Assembly: GCF_003269035.1 (NCBI RefSeq)
Contig: NZ_QLTK01000022.1
Span: forward strand, 62,001 to 126,000
Length of the DNA stretch: 64,000 bases
Origin: Paraburkholderia bryophila
Lineage (GTDB): Bacteria; Pseudomonadota; Gammaproteobacteria; Burkholderiales; Burkholderiaceae
Reading direction: 5' to 3'
This document shows positions 24,862 through 35,100 of this stretch, one piece after another. The notes under the pieces were generated by a model, which saw only the letters and a program-made list of their open reading frames with translations, ran no database searches and had not been told where the DNA came from. A program made the position numbers and the translations under genes. Within the stretch, counting starts at the first letter, position 1; the number at the start of each line of letters is the position of its first letter.

Positions 24862-25044
24862 AGGCAGCAGAGGTAACCGCTTGAGGCGGAGAGTCGATTC
24901 AGGTGGGTTTCATTATAGCGGCGCGGTCTGGCGACCGGTCCGCCGTACACCCCTGGCCATTCGGCCAATTGGCAAGCCGCGCGCCGTCGCGCATGATGAC
25001 CGGACTTGAAATGAGCGCGTGAGTTGCCGCCTCCGGGCAACCCG
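24862..25044. other. hrcA-hemH intergenic region
   Basis: Both flanking genes run on the minus strand. TATAATG-like sequence on that strand (near 24910-24917) close to the hemH side may be a -10 element. No terminator with a T-run is obvious after hrcA. Confidence 0.3.
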
Positions 25045-26064
25045 CTACTGCTGGCTGAGGGTCAGGGAAAGCAGGCGCGCGGTGATATCCACGATCGGAA
25101 TCACGCGGTTGTACGCCATGCGGGTCGGCCCGATCACGCCGAGCGTGCCGACGATCTTGCCGTTCACTTCGTACGGCGCGGTGACCACGCTCATTTCCTC
25201 GATCGGCACGAGATTCGATTCGCCGCCAATGAAAATCTGCACGCCCGCCGCGTGGCTCGACACGTCGAGTAATTGAAGGAGACTGGTCTTTTGGTCGAAC
25301 ACATCGAACAGCTTGCGCAGGCGCGCCATGTCGGACGAAAGGTCGGCGACCTCCAGCAGGTTGCGCTCGCCGGAAATCAGCACGTTCTCGCCGGTGTCGG
25401 ATTCTTCGGTGCTGGCCGTGACGGCGGCGTGCATCAGCGTGGTCATGTCGCCGCGCAGTTCGTCGATTTCCTCGCGCAGGCGGCGGCGCACGTCGTCGAA
25501 CGAGAGGCCGGCGAAATGCGCGTTGATGTAATTCGACGCCTCCACCAGTTGCGACGGCGAAAAGTCGCGCTGCGTCGCCATGATGCGGTTTTGCACGTCG
25601 CCTTCCGGCGTCACGATGATCAGCAGAATACGCTTGTCGGACAGCCGCATGAACTCGATCTGCTTGAACACGTGGCTGCGCCGCGGCGTAAGCACCACGC
25701 CGGCGAACTGCGACAGATTGGACAGCACGCTGGCCGCCGCGGCGACGATCTTCTGCGGTTCACCCGCCTGCAGCGTGGTCTTGACGACGCGCATGACCGC
25801 TTCTTCGTCCGCGGCGGATTCGACGGTCAGCATCGTATCCACGAAAAGGCGATAGCCGCGCGGCGTGGGGATGCGCCCGGCGGATGTATGCGGACTGATC
25901 ACGAGCCCCAGGTCCTCGAGGTCGGACATCACGTTGCGGATCGTCGCCGGACTGAGTTCCAGGCCGGAGTAACGTGACAACGTGCGCGAGCCGACCGGCT
26001 GACCTTCGGCGATGTAGCGCTCGATCAGCGTTTTGAGGAGGGTTTGTGCGCGAGGATCTAGCAT
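25045..26064 (-). CDS. hrcA: Heat-inducible transcription repressor HrcA
   Basis: Represses chaperone operons (typically groESL) by binding the CIRCE palindrome; GroEL keeps it active. The start at 26064 gives the family N-terminus 'MLDPRAQTLLKTLIERYIAEGQPVGSRTLS', a winged helix, then 'LSPATIRNVMSDLEDLGLVISPHTSAGRIPTPRGYRLFVD'. The C-terminal GAF-like region includes 'LTPRRSHVFKQIEFMRLSDKRILLIIVT' and ends 'GVIGPTRMAYNRVIPIVDITARLLS'. 339 residues, normal length. A 51-codon upstream extension in frame is ignored. It is divergent from nadK. Confidence 0.96.
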   Translation of the reverse strand: MLDPRAQTLLKTLIERYIAEGQPVGSRTLSRYSGLELSPATIRNVMSDLEDLGLVISPHTSAGRIPTPRGYRLFVDTMLTVESAADEEAVMRVVKTTLQAGEPQKIVAAAASVLSNLSQFAGVVLTPRRSHVFKQIEFMRLSDKRILLIIVTPEGDVQNRIMATQRDFSPSQLVEASNYINAHFAGLSFDDVRRRLREEIDELRGDMTTLMHAAVTASTEESDTGENVLISGERNLLEVADLSSDMARLRKLFDVFDQKTSLLQLLDVSSHAAGVQIFIGGESNLVPIEEMSVVTAPYEVNGKIVGTLGVIGPTRMAYNRVIPIVDITARLLSLTLSQQ

Positions 26065-26081
26065 GACGGAAAATTTTAGCT

Positions 26082-26108
26082 TAATGACACGGCTATCGCG
26101 AGCGCTAA
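26082..26108. promoter_or_regulatory. Degenerate CIRCE-like inverted repeat upstream of hrcA
   Basis: GAGCGCTAA (26100-26108) matches the CIRCE right half GAGTGCTAA at 8 of 9 bases. With the standard 9-bp spacer the left half TAATGACAC (26082-26090) matches TTAGCACTC at 5 of 9. It is 18 bp upstream of the hrcA ATG, where autoregulation would be expected, but the poor left half makes it doubtful. Confidence 0.25.
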
Positions 26109-26370
26109 CGGCGCTCACCGTTGACGAATGCACCACGGCTCGCCCGGGCGCCGCTTTGTCTTCGATCCACTGCGTGAGCCGGCGCGTGGCCCGAGGTTCG
26201 GACCGCCACCTCGACAACGGCGCGCCGTGGCACGCTAACCGGCACGCATGTCATCAACGCTTCACCATTCTAACGATAATCGCGAAATACGCCGGCAGCC
26301 CACCCGCGCCGGCCCGCTACCGGGTCTGTCAGCGGTTCTTTTCAAGCCCTACCTATGGTGTAATGCCGGC
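26109..26370. other. Divergent hrcA/nadK promoter region
   Basis: Apart from the CIRCE-like site and a 6-bp inverted repeat (GAGCGC/GCGCTC, 26100-26116), no structure is evident. The nadK promoter is probably near the TATGGT at 26354-26359, but a -35 is not clear. Confidence 0.3.
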
Positions 26371-27273
26371 ATGCAAGTGACCAGCCAGTTCAAGACCGTC
26401 GCGCTCGTCGGGCGCAACAATACGCCGGGCATCGTCGAGCCCTTGACCGCGCTCGCCTCGTGCATCGCGAAGCGCGGCTTCGAGGTCGTGTTCGAAGCCG
26501 ACACCGCCGCCGAAATCGGCGTCACCGACTACCCGGCGCTGCGTCCCGCCGAGATCGGCGCGCGCGCCGACGTGGCCGTCGTGCTGGGCGGCGACGGCAC
26601 CATGCTGGGCATCGGCCGCCAGCTCGCGCCCTACCGCACGCCGCTGATCGGCATCAATCACGGCCGGCTCGGCTTCATTACCGACATTCCGATCTCCGAC
26701 ATGCGCGAGATCGTGCCGCAAATGCTGGCGGGCAATTTCGAGCGTGAAGAGCGCGTGCTGCTCGAGGCGCGCATCATGCGCAACGGCAATCCGATCTATC
26801 ACGCGCTGGCCTTCAACGACGTGGTGGTCAACCGCAGCGGCTTTTCGGGCATGGCGGAGCTGCATGTCTCGGTCGACGGGCGTTTCATGTACAACCAGCG
26901 CTCGGACGGCCTGATCGTCGCTACGCCGACCGGCTCGACCGCTTACGCGCTTTCCTCGCAAGGGCCCATCCTGCATCCGCAATTGGGCGGCATCGTGCTG
27001 GTGCCGATCGCGCCGCACGCGCTGTCCAACCGGCCGATCGTGCTGCCGGACGACTCGAAGGTGAGCATCCAGATCGTGTCGGGCCGCGAGGTCAACGTGA
27101 ACTTCGACATGCAGTCGTTCACGTCGCTGGAATTGAGCGACACGATCGAAGTGCGCCGCTCGCGCCATACGGTGCCCATGCTGCATCCAGTCGGCTACAG
27201 CTACTTCGCGACGCTGCGCAAGAAGCTGCACTGGAACGAATACCCGTCGCACGAAGAAGACACCAAGCCCTGA
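26371..27273 (+). CDS. nadK: NAD kinase
   Basis: ATP-dependent phosphorylation of NAD+ to NADP+. 300 residues from the ATG at 26371; the longer in-frame extension is not supported. Motifs are the GGDGT loop in 'VVLGGDGTMLGIGRQLA', 'LIGINHGRLGFITDI', 'ALAFNDVVVNRSG', 'DGLIVATPTGSTAYALSSQGPILHPQLGGIVLVPIAPH' and 'SNRPIVLPDDS'. recN follows 71 bp downstream on the same strand, the classical nadK-recN pairing. Confidence 0.97.
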   Translation: MQVTSQFKTVALVGRNNTPGIVEPLTALASCIAKRGFEVVFEADTAAEIGVTDYPALRPAEIGARADVAVVLGGDGTMLGIGRQLAPYRTPLIGINHGRLGFITDIPISDMREIVPQMLAGNFEREERVLLEARIMRNGNPIYHALAFNDVVVNRSGFSGMAELHVSVDGRFMYNQRSDGLIVATPTGSTAYALSSQGPILHPQLGGIVLVPIAPHALSNRPIVLPDDSKVSIQIVSGREVNVNFDMQSFTSLELSDTIEVRRSRHTVPMLHPVGYSYFATLRKKLHWNEYPSHEEDTKP

Positions 27274-27344
27274 ACCGCGAGCAGCCTCTGGAAAGCCACG
27301 CCGCCGCTGCCGAACCCTGAATTCAAGCTCACCAGACCACCTCC

Positions 27345-29015
27345 ATGCTGCGCCACCTCTCGATACGCGACTTCGTCATCGTCGCCGCGCTCGACCTCGA
27401 ATTCGACACCGGCTTCACCGTTTTCTCCGGCGAAACCGGCGCCGGCAAGTCGATTCTGATCGACGCGCTGGCACTCGCGCTCGGCGCCCGCGCCGACGCG
27501 AACGTCGTGCGTACCGGCGAGAGCCGCGCCGACATCACTGCGGAGTTCGAGATCCATGCGCAGGTCGAACAGTGGCTCGACCAGCAGGCCTTCGGTGCAG
27601 CCGACGACGACGGCCAGCACGGCGGCACGGTGATGCTGCGCCGCGTGGTGGACGCCAACGGCCGCTCGCGGGCGTTCATCAATGGCACCGCGGCCACCCT
27701 CACGCAGTTACGCGAGCTCGGCGAGATGCTGGTGGACATTCACGGCCAGCACGCGCACCAGTTGCTGATGCGCCCGGACGCGCAGCGCGAACTGTTCGAC
27801 ACGCACGCCGGACTGACCGACACGGCGGCGACCGTCTCGCGCGCCTGGCGCACGTGGCGCGAAAAAGTGCAGGCCGTCGAACATGCGCAAACCCGCGACC
27901 GCGAATTGCAACTGGAGCGCGAGCGGCTCGCGTGGCAGCTCACCGAACTGGACAAACTCGCGCCGCAGCCGGGCGAATGGGAAGAGGTCAACAGCGAGCA
28001 CCGGCGGCTATCGCACTCGGCGAATCTGATCGACGGCGTGCAAGGTGCGCTCGGCGCGCTATCCGAATCGGACGAGGCGATGATCACGCATCTGGCATCG
28101 ATCGTTTCGAAAGTGCGCGACCTGGCCGAGATCGATCCGGCGTTGAACGACGTGCTCGCCGCGCTCGAACCCGCCGAGATCCAGCTGCAGGAAGCCGCGT
28201 ATTCGCTGAGCCATTACGCGCAAAAGCTCGAACTCGATCCGGACCGGCTGGCGCAGGTCGAAAAGCGCCTCGACGCGCTGCATTCGGCGGCGCGCAAATT
28301 CCGCCTGAAACCTGAAACGCTGCCTGAAGAACACGAGGCGCGGCGCGCGCAACTAGCCGCACTCGACGCCGCCGCCGACCTCGACAGCCTGCACGCCGCC
28401 GAAGCCAGGGCCAAAGAGACCTTTCTCGCCGAGGCAAAAAAACTGTCGAAGGCACGCGTCAAGGCCGGCAAGGCCTTGGGCGCGGCGGTCACCACCGGCA
28501 TGCAGGAATTGTCGATGAAAGGCGGCAGCTTCGAAGTCGCGCTGGTGCCGCTGCCGGAAGGCGGCGCGCATGGGCTGGAACAGGTCGAATTCCGCGTGGC
28601 CGGTCACGCGGGCGTGCCGCTGCGGCCGCTCGCCAAAGTCGCCTCAGGCGGTGAACTGGCGCGTATCAGTCTGGCGCTCGCCGTGATCGCCAGCGCGGCC
28701 AGCCCTACTCCCACGCTGATTTTCGACGAGGTGGATACGGGCATCGGCGGCGGCGTCGCCGAAGTAGTCGGACGGCTGCTGCATCAGCTCGGGCAAGCGC
28801 GCCAGGTGCTCTGCGTGACTCATCTGCCGCAGGTCGCGGCGCGCGGCGACCATCACTTCCAGGTCGCGAAAGCGGGCAACGGCAAGGGCGGCACGGTGAG
28901 CAGCGTCACATCGCTCGACAAGGCGAGCCGCGTGGAGGAAGTCGCGCGCATGCTCGGTGGTCTGGAGATCACACCGACCACCCGCAAGCACGCGAAGGAA
29001 ATGCTGGCGGCTTAG
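27345..29015 (+). CDS. recN: DNA repair protein RecN
   Basis: SMC-like ATPase acting in double-strand-break repair and sister-chromatid cohesion. 556 residues. N-terminal 'MLRHLSIRDFVIVAALDLEF' and Walker A 'FSGETGAGKSILIDALALALG' are followed by a long coiled-coil middle (about residues 150-380). The C-terminal head has the signature 'ASGGELARISLALAV', Walker B 'LIFDEVDTGIGGGVAEVVG' and 'VLCVTHLPQVAARGDHHF'. It is downstream of nadK and convergent with glnE. Confidence 0.97.
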   Translation: MLRHLSIRDFVIVAALDLEFDTGFTVFSGETGAGKSILIDALALALGARADANVVRTGESRADITAEFEIHAQVEQWLDQQAFGAADDDGQHGGTVMLRRVVDANGRSRAFINGTAATLTQLRELGEMLVDIHGQHAHQLLMRPDAQRELFDTHAGLTDTAATVSRAWRTWREKVQAVEHAQTRDRELQLERERLAWQLTELDKLAPQPGEWEEVNSEHRRLSHSANLIDGVQGALGALSESDEAMITHLASIVSKVRDLAEIDPALNDVLAALEPAEIQLQEAAYSLSHYAQKLELDPDRLAQVEKRLDALHSAARKFRLKPETLPEEHEARRAQLAALDAAADLDSLHAAEARAKETFLAEAKKLSKARVKAGKALGAAVTTGMQELSMKGGSFEVALVPLPEGGAHGLEQVEFRVAGHAGVPLRPLAKVASGGELARISLALAVIASAASPTPTLIFDEVDTGIGGGVAEVVGRLLHQLGQARQVLCVTHLPQVAARGDHHFQVAKAGNGKGGTVSSVTSLDKASRVEEVARMLGGLEITPTTRKHAKEMLAA

Positions 29016-29189
29016 TGCCGGGCGCGGGACTCGGCCAAGGCAGCCACTTTGGCCGGTCGTGCAGCGCGAACGCGAACCGGCGGCTACGCTGAAATCTCGC
29101 CCCGTCAAACGCAGCGAGGTGCCGTATGCCGCGCGCACCCCCGCACTCGCGCAGGATTGCGGCGGCCGCGGCGCGAAACCCTGCCCGCC

Positions 29190-31997
29190 TCACCCGAACA
29201 CCCGCTCCCACAACCCCAACACCGCCTCGCGCTCGGTCTCCACCAGCGCCGGCACGACACGCGCCTTTTCCATCCCGTCCAGCCGCAGCTTGTGCTGCAA
29301 CTTGCGGTAAGTGCGATACGCCGCGCCGACCGTCTCCGCTTCCGCCTCGCTCATCAAACCGAAGCGCGACACTTCCCGCAGCAACGCGATATTGCCGGTA
29401 TTGCGGATCAGCTCGGGATCGCTCGCCGCGTGCAGCAGCACCCAATACTGCACGGTGAACTCGATGTCGACCATGCCGCCGCGATCGTGCTTCAGGTCGA
29501 ACAGCGCCGTATGGTTCGGATGCCCCGCCTCGACGCGCTCGCGCATCTCGACGATCTCCCTGGCGAGCGGCGCTGCTTCGCGCGGCGTGGTCAGCACCTG
29601 TTCGCGGATCGCCTCGAACTTCGCGCCGATCTCGGCGTCGCCCGCGCAGTAACGCGCGCGGGTCAGCGCCTGGTGTTCCCAGACCCATGCGGTATTGGCC
29701 GCGTCGCCCTCGCGTAGCTGGTAGCGGCGGAACGCGTCGAGGTCCGTGACGAGCAGGCCCGATTCGCCGTTCGGCCGCAAGCGTAGATCGACGTCGAACA
29801 GTGTGCCCGCGCCGGTCGCAGTCGTCAGCCAGGTGATCAGGCGACGGGTGTAGGTGGAGTAAACCTCGGCGGCGGCATCGTCGGTGTCGTCGTAGAGGAA
29901 GATCACGTCGAGGTCGGACGCGTAGCCCAGCTCCTTGCCGCCCAGCTTGCCGTACGCGATCACCGCGAAGCGCGGCACCTCGCGATGACGCTTGGGCAAC
30001 TGCTTCCACACTGCTTCGAGCGTGACGTCGAGCACGGCGTCGGCCAGCTCGGACAACCGGTCGCTCACGTGTTCGACGCTCAGCTTACCGGCCAGATCGA
30101 TCAGCAGGATGCGGAACACTTCGGCCTGATGCGCGTGGCGCAGCAGGTCCATCTGCTGTTCGACGCCGTCCGCGGCGGCGAGACGCAAGCGCAGCGTGCG
30201 CTTGAATTCGGGCCAGTCGAACGGGCTGTTGATCGCTTCGTCGTCGAGCAGTTCGTCGAGCAGTTGCGGATGGCGGATCAGATAGCCGGCCGCCCAGCGC
30301 GACCCGCCCAGCACCGACAGCACCCGATGCAGCGCCTGCGGATATTCGGTCAGCAACGCCAGATACGCGCCGCGCCGGCTCACCGCTTCGAGCAGATCGA
30401 AGAAGCGCGCCACGGTATCGCCGCGCCGCTCGGGCGGCTCGAGCGTGCGCGCGGCCTCCAATGCCCGCTGCGCGACGACGTCGAAGCGTTGCCGGCTACG
30501 CTCGGCCAACCCGGCGTAGCGCGACGACTGCCACACGCCGCGCAGTCGCGCGAGCAAATCGCCGGGTTCGGCCACGCCGAGTTCGACGAGCCGTGCCTGC
30601 AAGGCGTCGTCCGCGCTGTCGTCGGCGAGCGCGCTGCTCCAGACCCATGCGGCGGCGCCGTCTTCGGGCGCGCCGCAGCCGTCGCGGCCGCTCACCTTGT
30701 CGGCGAAAATCTGGTCGAACTGCTGCTCGACGAACTCGCGATGCGCGTCGAGCCGGGCCATCAATACGGCGTAGTCGTCGCAACCCATCGCGCGGGCGAG
30801 CGCCGCGCGCTCTTCCGGATCGACCGGCATCGCATGGGTTTGCGCGTCGTTGCGATACTGCAGCCGATGTTCGAGTTCACGCAGAAAACGATAAGCCTGC
30901 GAAAGCTTCACACAGACCGTCGTGTCGATCAGTCCATGCGTCGCCGCGTGCCGCAGCACGGCCAGCGTTGGACGGACGCGGAAACCGGCATCCTGGCCGC
31001 CGCGAATCAACTGGAACACCTGCGCGCTAAATTCGATTTCGCGGATGCCGCCGCGCCCGAGCTTGATGTCGTCGGCTTTGTCGGGCCGCATCGACGCACG
31101 GCGCTGCGCTTCCTGGCGAATCTGCAGATGCAGCGCGCGAATCGCGCTGATCACGCCGAAGTCGAGATAGCGGCGATAGACGAACGGCGTCACGATCGCG
31201 TCGAGCTGTTTCTGCAGCCGCTGGGCCGCGTCGCTCGCGCCTTCGGACACGAGCCGGCCCTTGATCCACGCGTAACGCTCCCATTCGCGGCCCTGCACGT
31301 AGAAATACTCTTCGAGCATGCCGAGGCTGCACACCAGCGGCCCGGAATCGCCGTTCGGCCGCAGCCGCATATCGACCCGGAACACGTAGCCGTCGGCGGT
31401 GACTTCGGCCAGCGCGCCGATCAGCCGTTTGCCGAGGCGCGTAAAAAAGTCTTGCGTGGCGATCGGCGAACGTTGTCCGCCCGAGGTCTCGCCGTCCTCT
31501 TCATAAATAAAGATCAGGTCGATATCCGACGACACGTTCAGCTCGCGCCCGCCCAGCTTGCCCATGCCGACCACGCCGAGCGAGAGCCGTTCGCCTTCGG
31601 GTCCGCGCGGCTCGCCATAGAGCGTTTCGAGATCGGCGGACAACACGGAGAGAGCACGCTGGATCGTCGTTTCGGCCAGATCGGTCATGGCACCGGTGAC
31701 TTCGGCGACGTCCGCCTCGCCGGCCAGATCGCGCTCCATCACGGCGCAAAACACCTCGGTACGCAACTGACGCAGGGCCCGTTTGAGTGCATCCTCGCTC
31801 AACGGCGCGCCCAGTGTCCAATCGGCGCCGGCACCGGCCGCTTCCCCGCACAACGCGTCGAAGCGCGCGTCGATGCGCTCGCGCGTGAGCGGCGCGGCGG
31901 CCAGCGCCGCGACGTGCGCCACGATTTGCGGACGGGCCGCGGCAGCCCGCGCCGCGTAATGTGAATAGGTGGAACTCAGGAGAGTTGCGTCGGTCAT
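29190..31997 (-). CDS. glnE: Glutamine synthetase adenylyltransferase / adenylyl-removing enzyme
   Basis: Adds or removes AMP on glutamine synthetase in response to PII and glutamine, controlling nitrogen assimilation. About 935 residues. The two homologous nucleotidyltransferase halves are visible. The N-terminal deadenylylase half has 'LGVVGMGKLGGRELNVSSDIDLIFIYEEDGE'. The C-terminal adenylylase half has 'FAVIAYGKLGGKELGYASDLDVIFLYDD'. 'FDVDLRLRPNGESGLLV' and 'HDRGGMVDIEFTVQYWVL' recur in both halves with variation. The ATG at 31997 is preferred to the adjoining TTG. It is divergent from yhdP and convergent with recN. Confidence 0.97.
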   Translation of the reverse strand: MTDATLLSSTYSHYAARAAAARPQIVAHVAALAAAPLTRERIDARFDALCGEAAGAGADWTLGAPLSEDALKRALRQLRTEVFCAVMERDLAGEADVAEVTGAMTDLAETTIQRALSVLSADLETLYGEPRGPEGERLSLGVVGMGKLGGRELNVSSDIDLIFIYEEDGETSGGQRSPIATQDFFTRLGKRLIGALAEVTADGYVFRVDMRLRPNGDSGPLVCSLGMLEEYFYVQGREWERYAWIKGRLVSEGASDAAQRLQKQLDAIVTPFVYRRYLDFGVISAIRALHLQIRQEAQRRASMRPDKADDIKLGRGGIREIEFSAQVFQLIRGGQDAGFRVRPTLAVLRHAATHGLIDTTVCVKLSQAYRFLRELEHRLQYRNDAQTHAMPVDPEERAALARAMGCDDYAVLMARLDAHREFVEQQFDQIFADKVSGRDGCGAPEDGAAAWVWSSALADDSADDALQARLVELGVAEPGDLLARLRGVWQSSRYAGLAERSRQRFDVVAQRALEAARTLEPPERRGDTVARFFDLLEAVSRRGAYLALLTEYPQALHRVLSVLGGSRWAAGYLIRHPQLLDELLDDEAINSPFDWPEFKRTLRLRLAAADGVEQQMDLLRHAHQAEVFRILLIDLAGKLSVEHVSDRLSELADAVLDVTLEAVWKQLPKRHREVPRFAVIAYGKLGGKELGYASDLDVIFLYDDTDDAAAEVYSTYTRRLITWLTTATGAGTLFDVDLRLRPNGESGLLVTDLDAFRRYQLREGDAANTAWVWEHQALTRARYCAGDAEIGAKFEAIREQVLTTPREAAPLAREIVEMRERVEAGHPNHTALFDLKHDRGGMVDIEFTVQYWVLLHAASDPELIRNTGNIALLREVSRFGLMSEAEAETVGAAYRTYRKLQHKLRLDGMEKARVVPALVETEREAVLGLWERVFG

Positions 31998-32181
31998 CAA
32001 GGGTCTGGCTCGCTCGTTGCTTGATCAGCTTGTTCAGTTCGCGGTAACACCGGGTCCGGCACCCTCGCGCAAGTCGCGAGGCGGCATGCAGACAGGGTTT
32101 GCAGGAGGTCCGCCTGCGCTTTCCCGTGTGTTACATTTCGTCGTTAATTCGCAAAACTACCATACGCCCACCCGCCGCAGC

Positions 32182-35100
32182 ATGTCCGAGCGAAACGAAT
32201 CCGCCGACCCGCACGAAACCGGGCAGGTCCGGCCAGTGAGCGGAAGCGACCACATCGTGCTGCGTCGGACCTTTCACGTGGTCCTCGCGGTCGCGCTCGT
32301 GCTCTACTTCATCGCGGCCGGCCTGTTTCTCGGCTTGCGTTACGTGCTGCTGCCGCGCGTGGACGCGTTCCGTCCGCGGATCGAAGCGACCGTCTCTGAC
32401 AAACTGCACACGCAGTTCACCATCGGCAAACTGGCGCCACACTGGAGCGGCTTTCAACCGGGTCTCGACGTCACCGATCTGGTAATCCGCGACCAGGAAG
32501 GCAAACCCGCGCTGACCATTCCGCACGCCACCGCGACGCTGTCGTGGAAGTCGCTGTGGCAATTCCATCCTGCGCTGTCCAGCCTGATCGTCGATCAGCC
32601 CGACGTGCTGGTATCGCGCAGCGGCGACGGCGTGATGTCGGTGGCGGGCGTGCCGATCCCCACCCGCCACAGCGGCAACGACACGCTCTCCACCTGGCTG
32701 CTGCGCCAGCAGGCGATCGTGGTGCGCGGCGGCGTGCTGCGCTGGCGCGACGCCACGCACGACGCATCGGAACTCGCGCTGCGCGACATCCGCATTGCGA
32801 TTCTCAACGACGGCTACGAACACCGCATGGCGCTGCAGGCGCCCGCCGACGGCCAGGTGCTGCACGGCCCGCTCGATTTCCGCACGCATTTCCGGCACAC
32901 GCCGCTCTCCGCGATCGGCAAGCCGATCAACTGGACCGGGCAGGTGTACATGTCGACCGGCCCCGTCGATCTGCCGGCGCTTGCGCGCTATATCAATCTG
33001 CCGATCGAGATGTTCGCGGGCCGTATCGACAACGCGATCTGGGCCGACTTCGCCGACGGCCGCATGACCCGCGCGCGCGGTCAACTCTCCGGCACGGACG
33101 TCGCGATGCGCGTGCGTCCCACCCAGCCGAAGCTGCTGGTACCGGTCGCCAATTTCCAATGGCAGGTCGAAGTCGAACCGGGCGACTACAAGCTGCAACT
33201 GGATCACCTGCATGCCGAACTTGGCCAGCCGCCGCTCGACGACGGCACGCCGCTCACCCGCACGCTTGCGCTCACCACGTTGAACGGCCGCTACCGGCAG
33301 GCTTCGCTGCAGCACGGACAACTGGTCAGCGTGAGCGGCGACCGGGTCGATCTGGGCATCCTCGCGGAATTCAGCCGCGCGCTGCCGCTACCGCGGCGTC
33401 TGCTGAACAACCTCGTGCGCTTCAATCCGCGCGGCATGGTGGCGAACTACGTAATCGAAGTGGAGCGCGGCAAACCGGAGGCGGGCGAAGCGGGCAGCGA
33501 CCATCAGACGAGCGGCGCCGAACCGATCGAACGTTATCGGTTCAAGGGCGACTTGCAAGGCATCAGCCTCGCCGCGCAGGAGCCGCCGCCGGGGCTCACG
33601 CCGCTGAATCACCCGCGCGCCGGCATTCCCGGTATCGAAAATCTGTGGGGCAGCGTCGACGCCGACGAGAAACATGGCACCGCGCTGCTCGACACGTCCA
33701 ATGTGGCGATTACGCTGCCCGGCGTGTTCGACGACCCGCGTCTGCAGCTGGACCGCCTGCATGGCCGCGCCGACTGGACCATCACGCCGAAGGCGCCCGG
33801 CGAGAATCATCCTGGCTTTGCCGTCAAGCTGGCCGACTTCGCGATCTCGAACGTCGATACCGCGGCCACCGCGACTGCCAGTTACAGCAATCCCGGTCAC
33901 GGGCGCGGCTCGCTCGACCTGAAGGCCAACTTCGAGCGCGCCCAGGTGACGCGCATCGTCCGTTATCTGCCCACCAGCATCAGCGAAAAGTTGCGCATCT
34001 ATCTGGGCCACGGGCTGCAGGCGGGCATGTCGCGCGGCGCGACGATCGAAATTCATGGCGATCTGACCAAATTCCCCTACTCGCGCGACCCGAGCGCGGG
34101 CATTTTTCAGATCGTCGCGCCGTTCAAAGGCGGCAAGTTCGACCCGTCGCCGTTCCCGCCGCGCAAGATGCGCAACGGCACGCCGAACGTGTGGCCGGCG
34201 CTGGACGGCATCGACGGGGTGTTCGCGCTGAAGCAGAACGTGTTGCGCTTCGACATCGACCGTGCGCGTTACCAGCGGGTGGCGCTGACACGCGTCAGCG
34301 GCAAGATCGACGATCTCGGCACCAAGGCGTCGAGCCTCGTGATCGACGGCGACGCGCGCGGCCCGCTCGCCGATATGCTCGACTACGTGAACCAGAGTTC
34401 GCTCGGCATCATGGCCAAACACCAGACCGACAAGCTGCACGCGGAAGGACCCGCGTCGCTCGCGCTCAAGCTGACGGTACCGCGCACGCCGATGCCGCAC
34501 ATCGCCGTGGAAGGCGCGGTCGGTTTCCAGAATAACCGCCTGAGCGTGGACAACGTGCCGCCGCTGTCGCAACTGAAGGGCAAGGTGCGCTTCACCGAAC
34601 ATACGGCGCAGGTCGACCGGCTGTCCGGCCAGTTCCTCGGCGGCGACGTGCATGCGAACGGCGGCCTGCAGCAGAACGGCACGTATGCGCTCGACCTGAA
34701 CGGCCATATCGCCGTCGATGCCGCGCGCGGCCTCGATCTGCACGGTCCCGCCGCGCAGGTGCTGACGCGCATGAGCGGCAGCGCGCCCTACGCGCTGAAC
34801 CTGCACGGCGCCAAAGGGCGTCTGCCGGAAGTGACGGCGAACTCCGATCTGACCGGCCTCGCGCTCGACTTCCCGGCGCCGTTCGGCAAGCCGGTCGGCA
34901 CGCCGATGCCGCTGCACTTCGCGGTCAATCCGTCCGCCGCGTCGGGCGAAGCCGGTCTGGAGCGCGCCGATCTCACCTTCGGACCGGTCGCCGCCACCTA
35001 TCTGCTGCAATACGAGCCGAAGTCGCCGCCGACCGTGGTGCGCGGCGCAATCGGCGTCAACAAGCCGGCCGATCTGCCGTCCGACGGCGTGATCGCCGCT

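Noticed and set aside
26248..26370. N-terminal extension of nadK from an upstream ATG
   Set aside because: Adds 41 residues without family support; the ATG at 26371 gives the usual NAD kinase N-terminus.
29985..31964. 659-codon plus-strand ORF opposite glnE
   Set aside because: Antisense shadow; glnE motifs are unambiguous on the minus strand.
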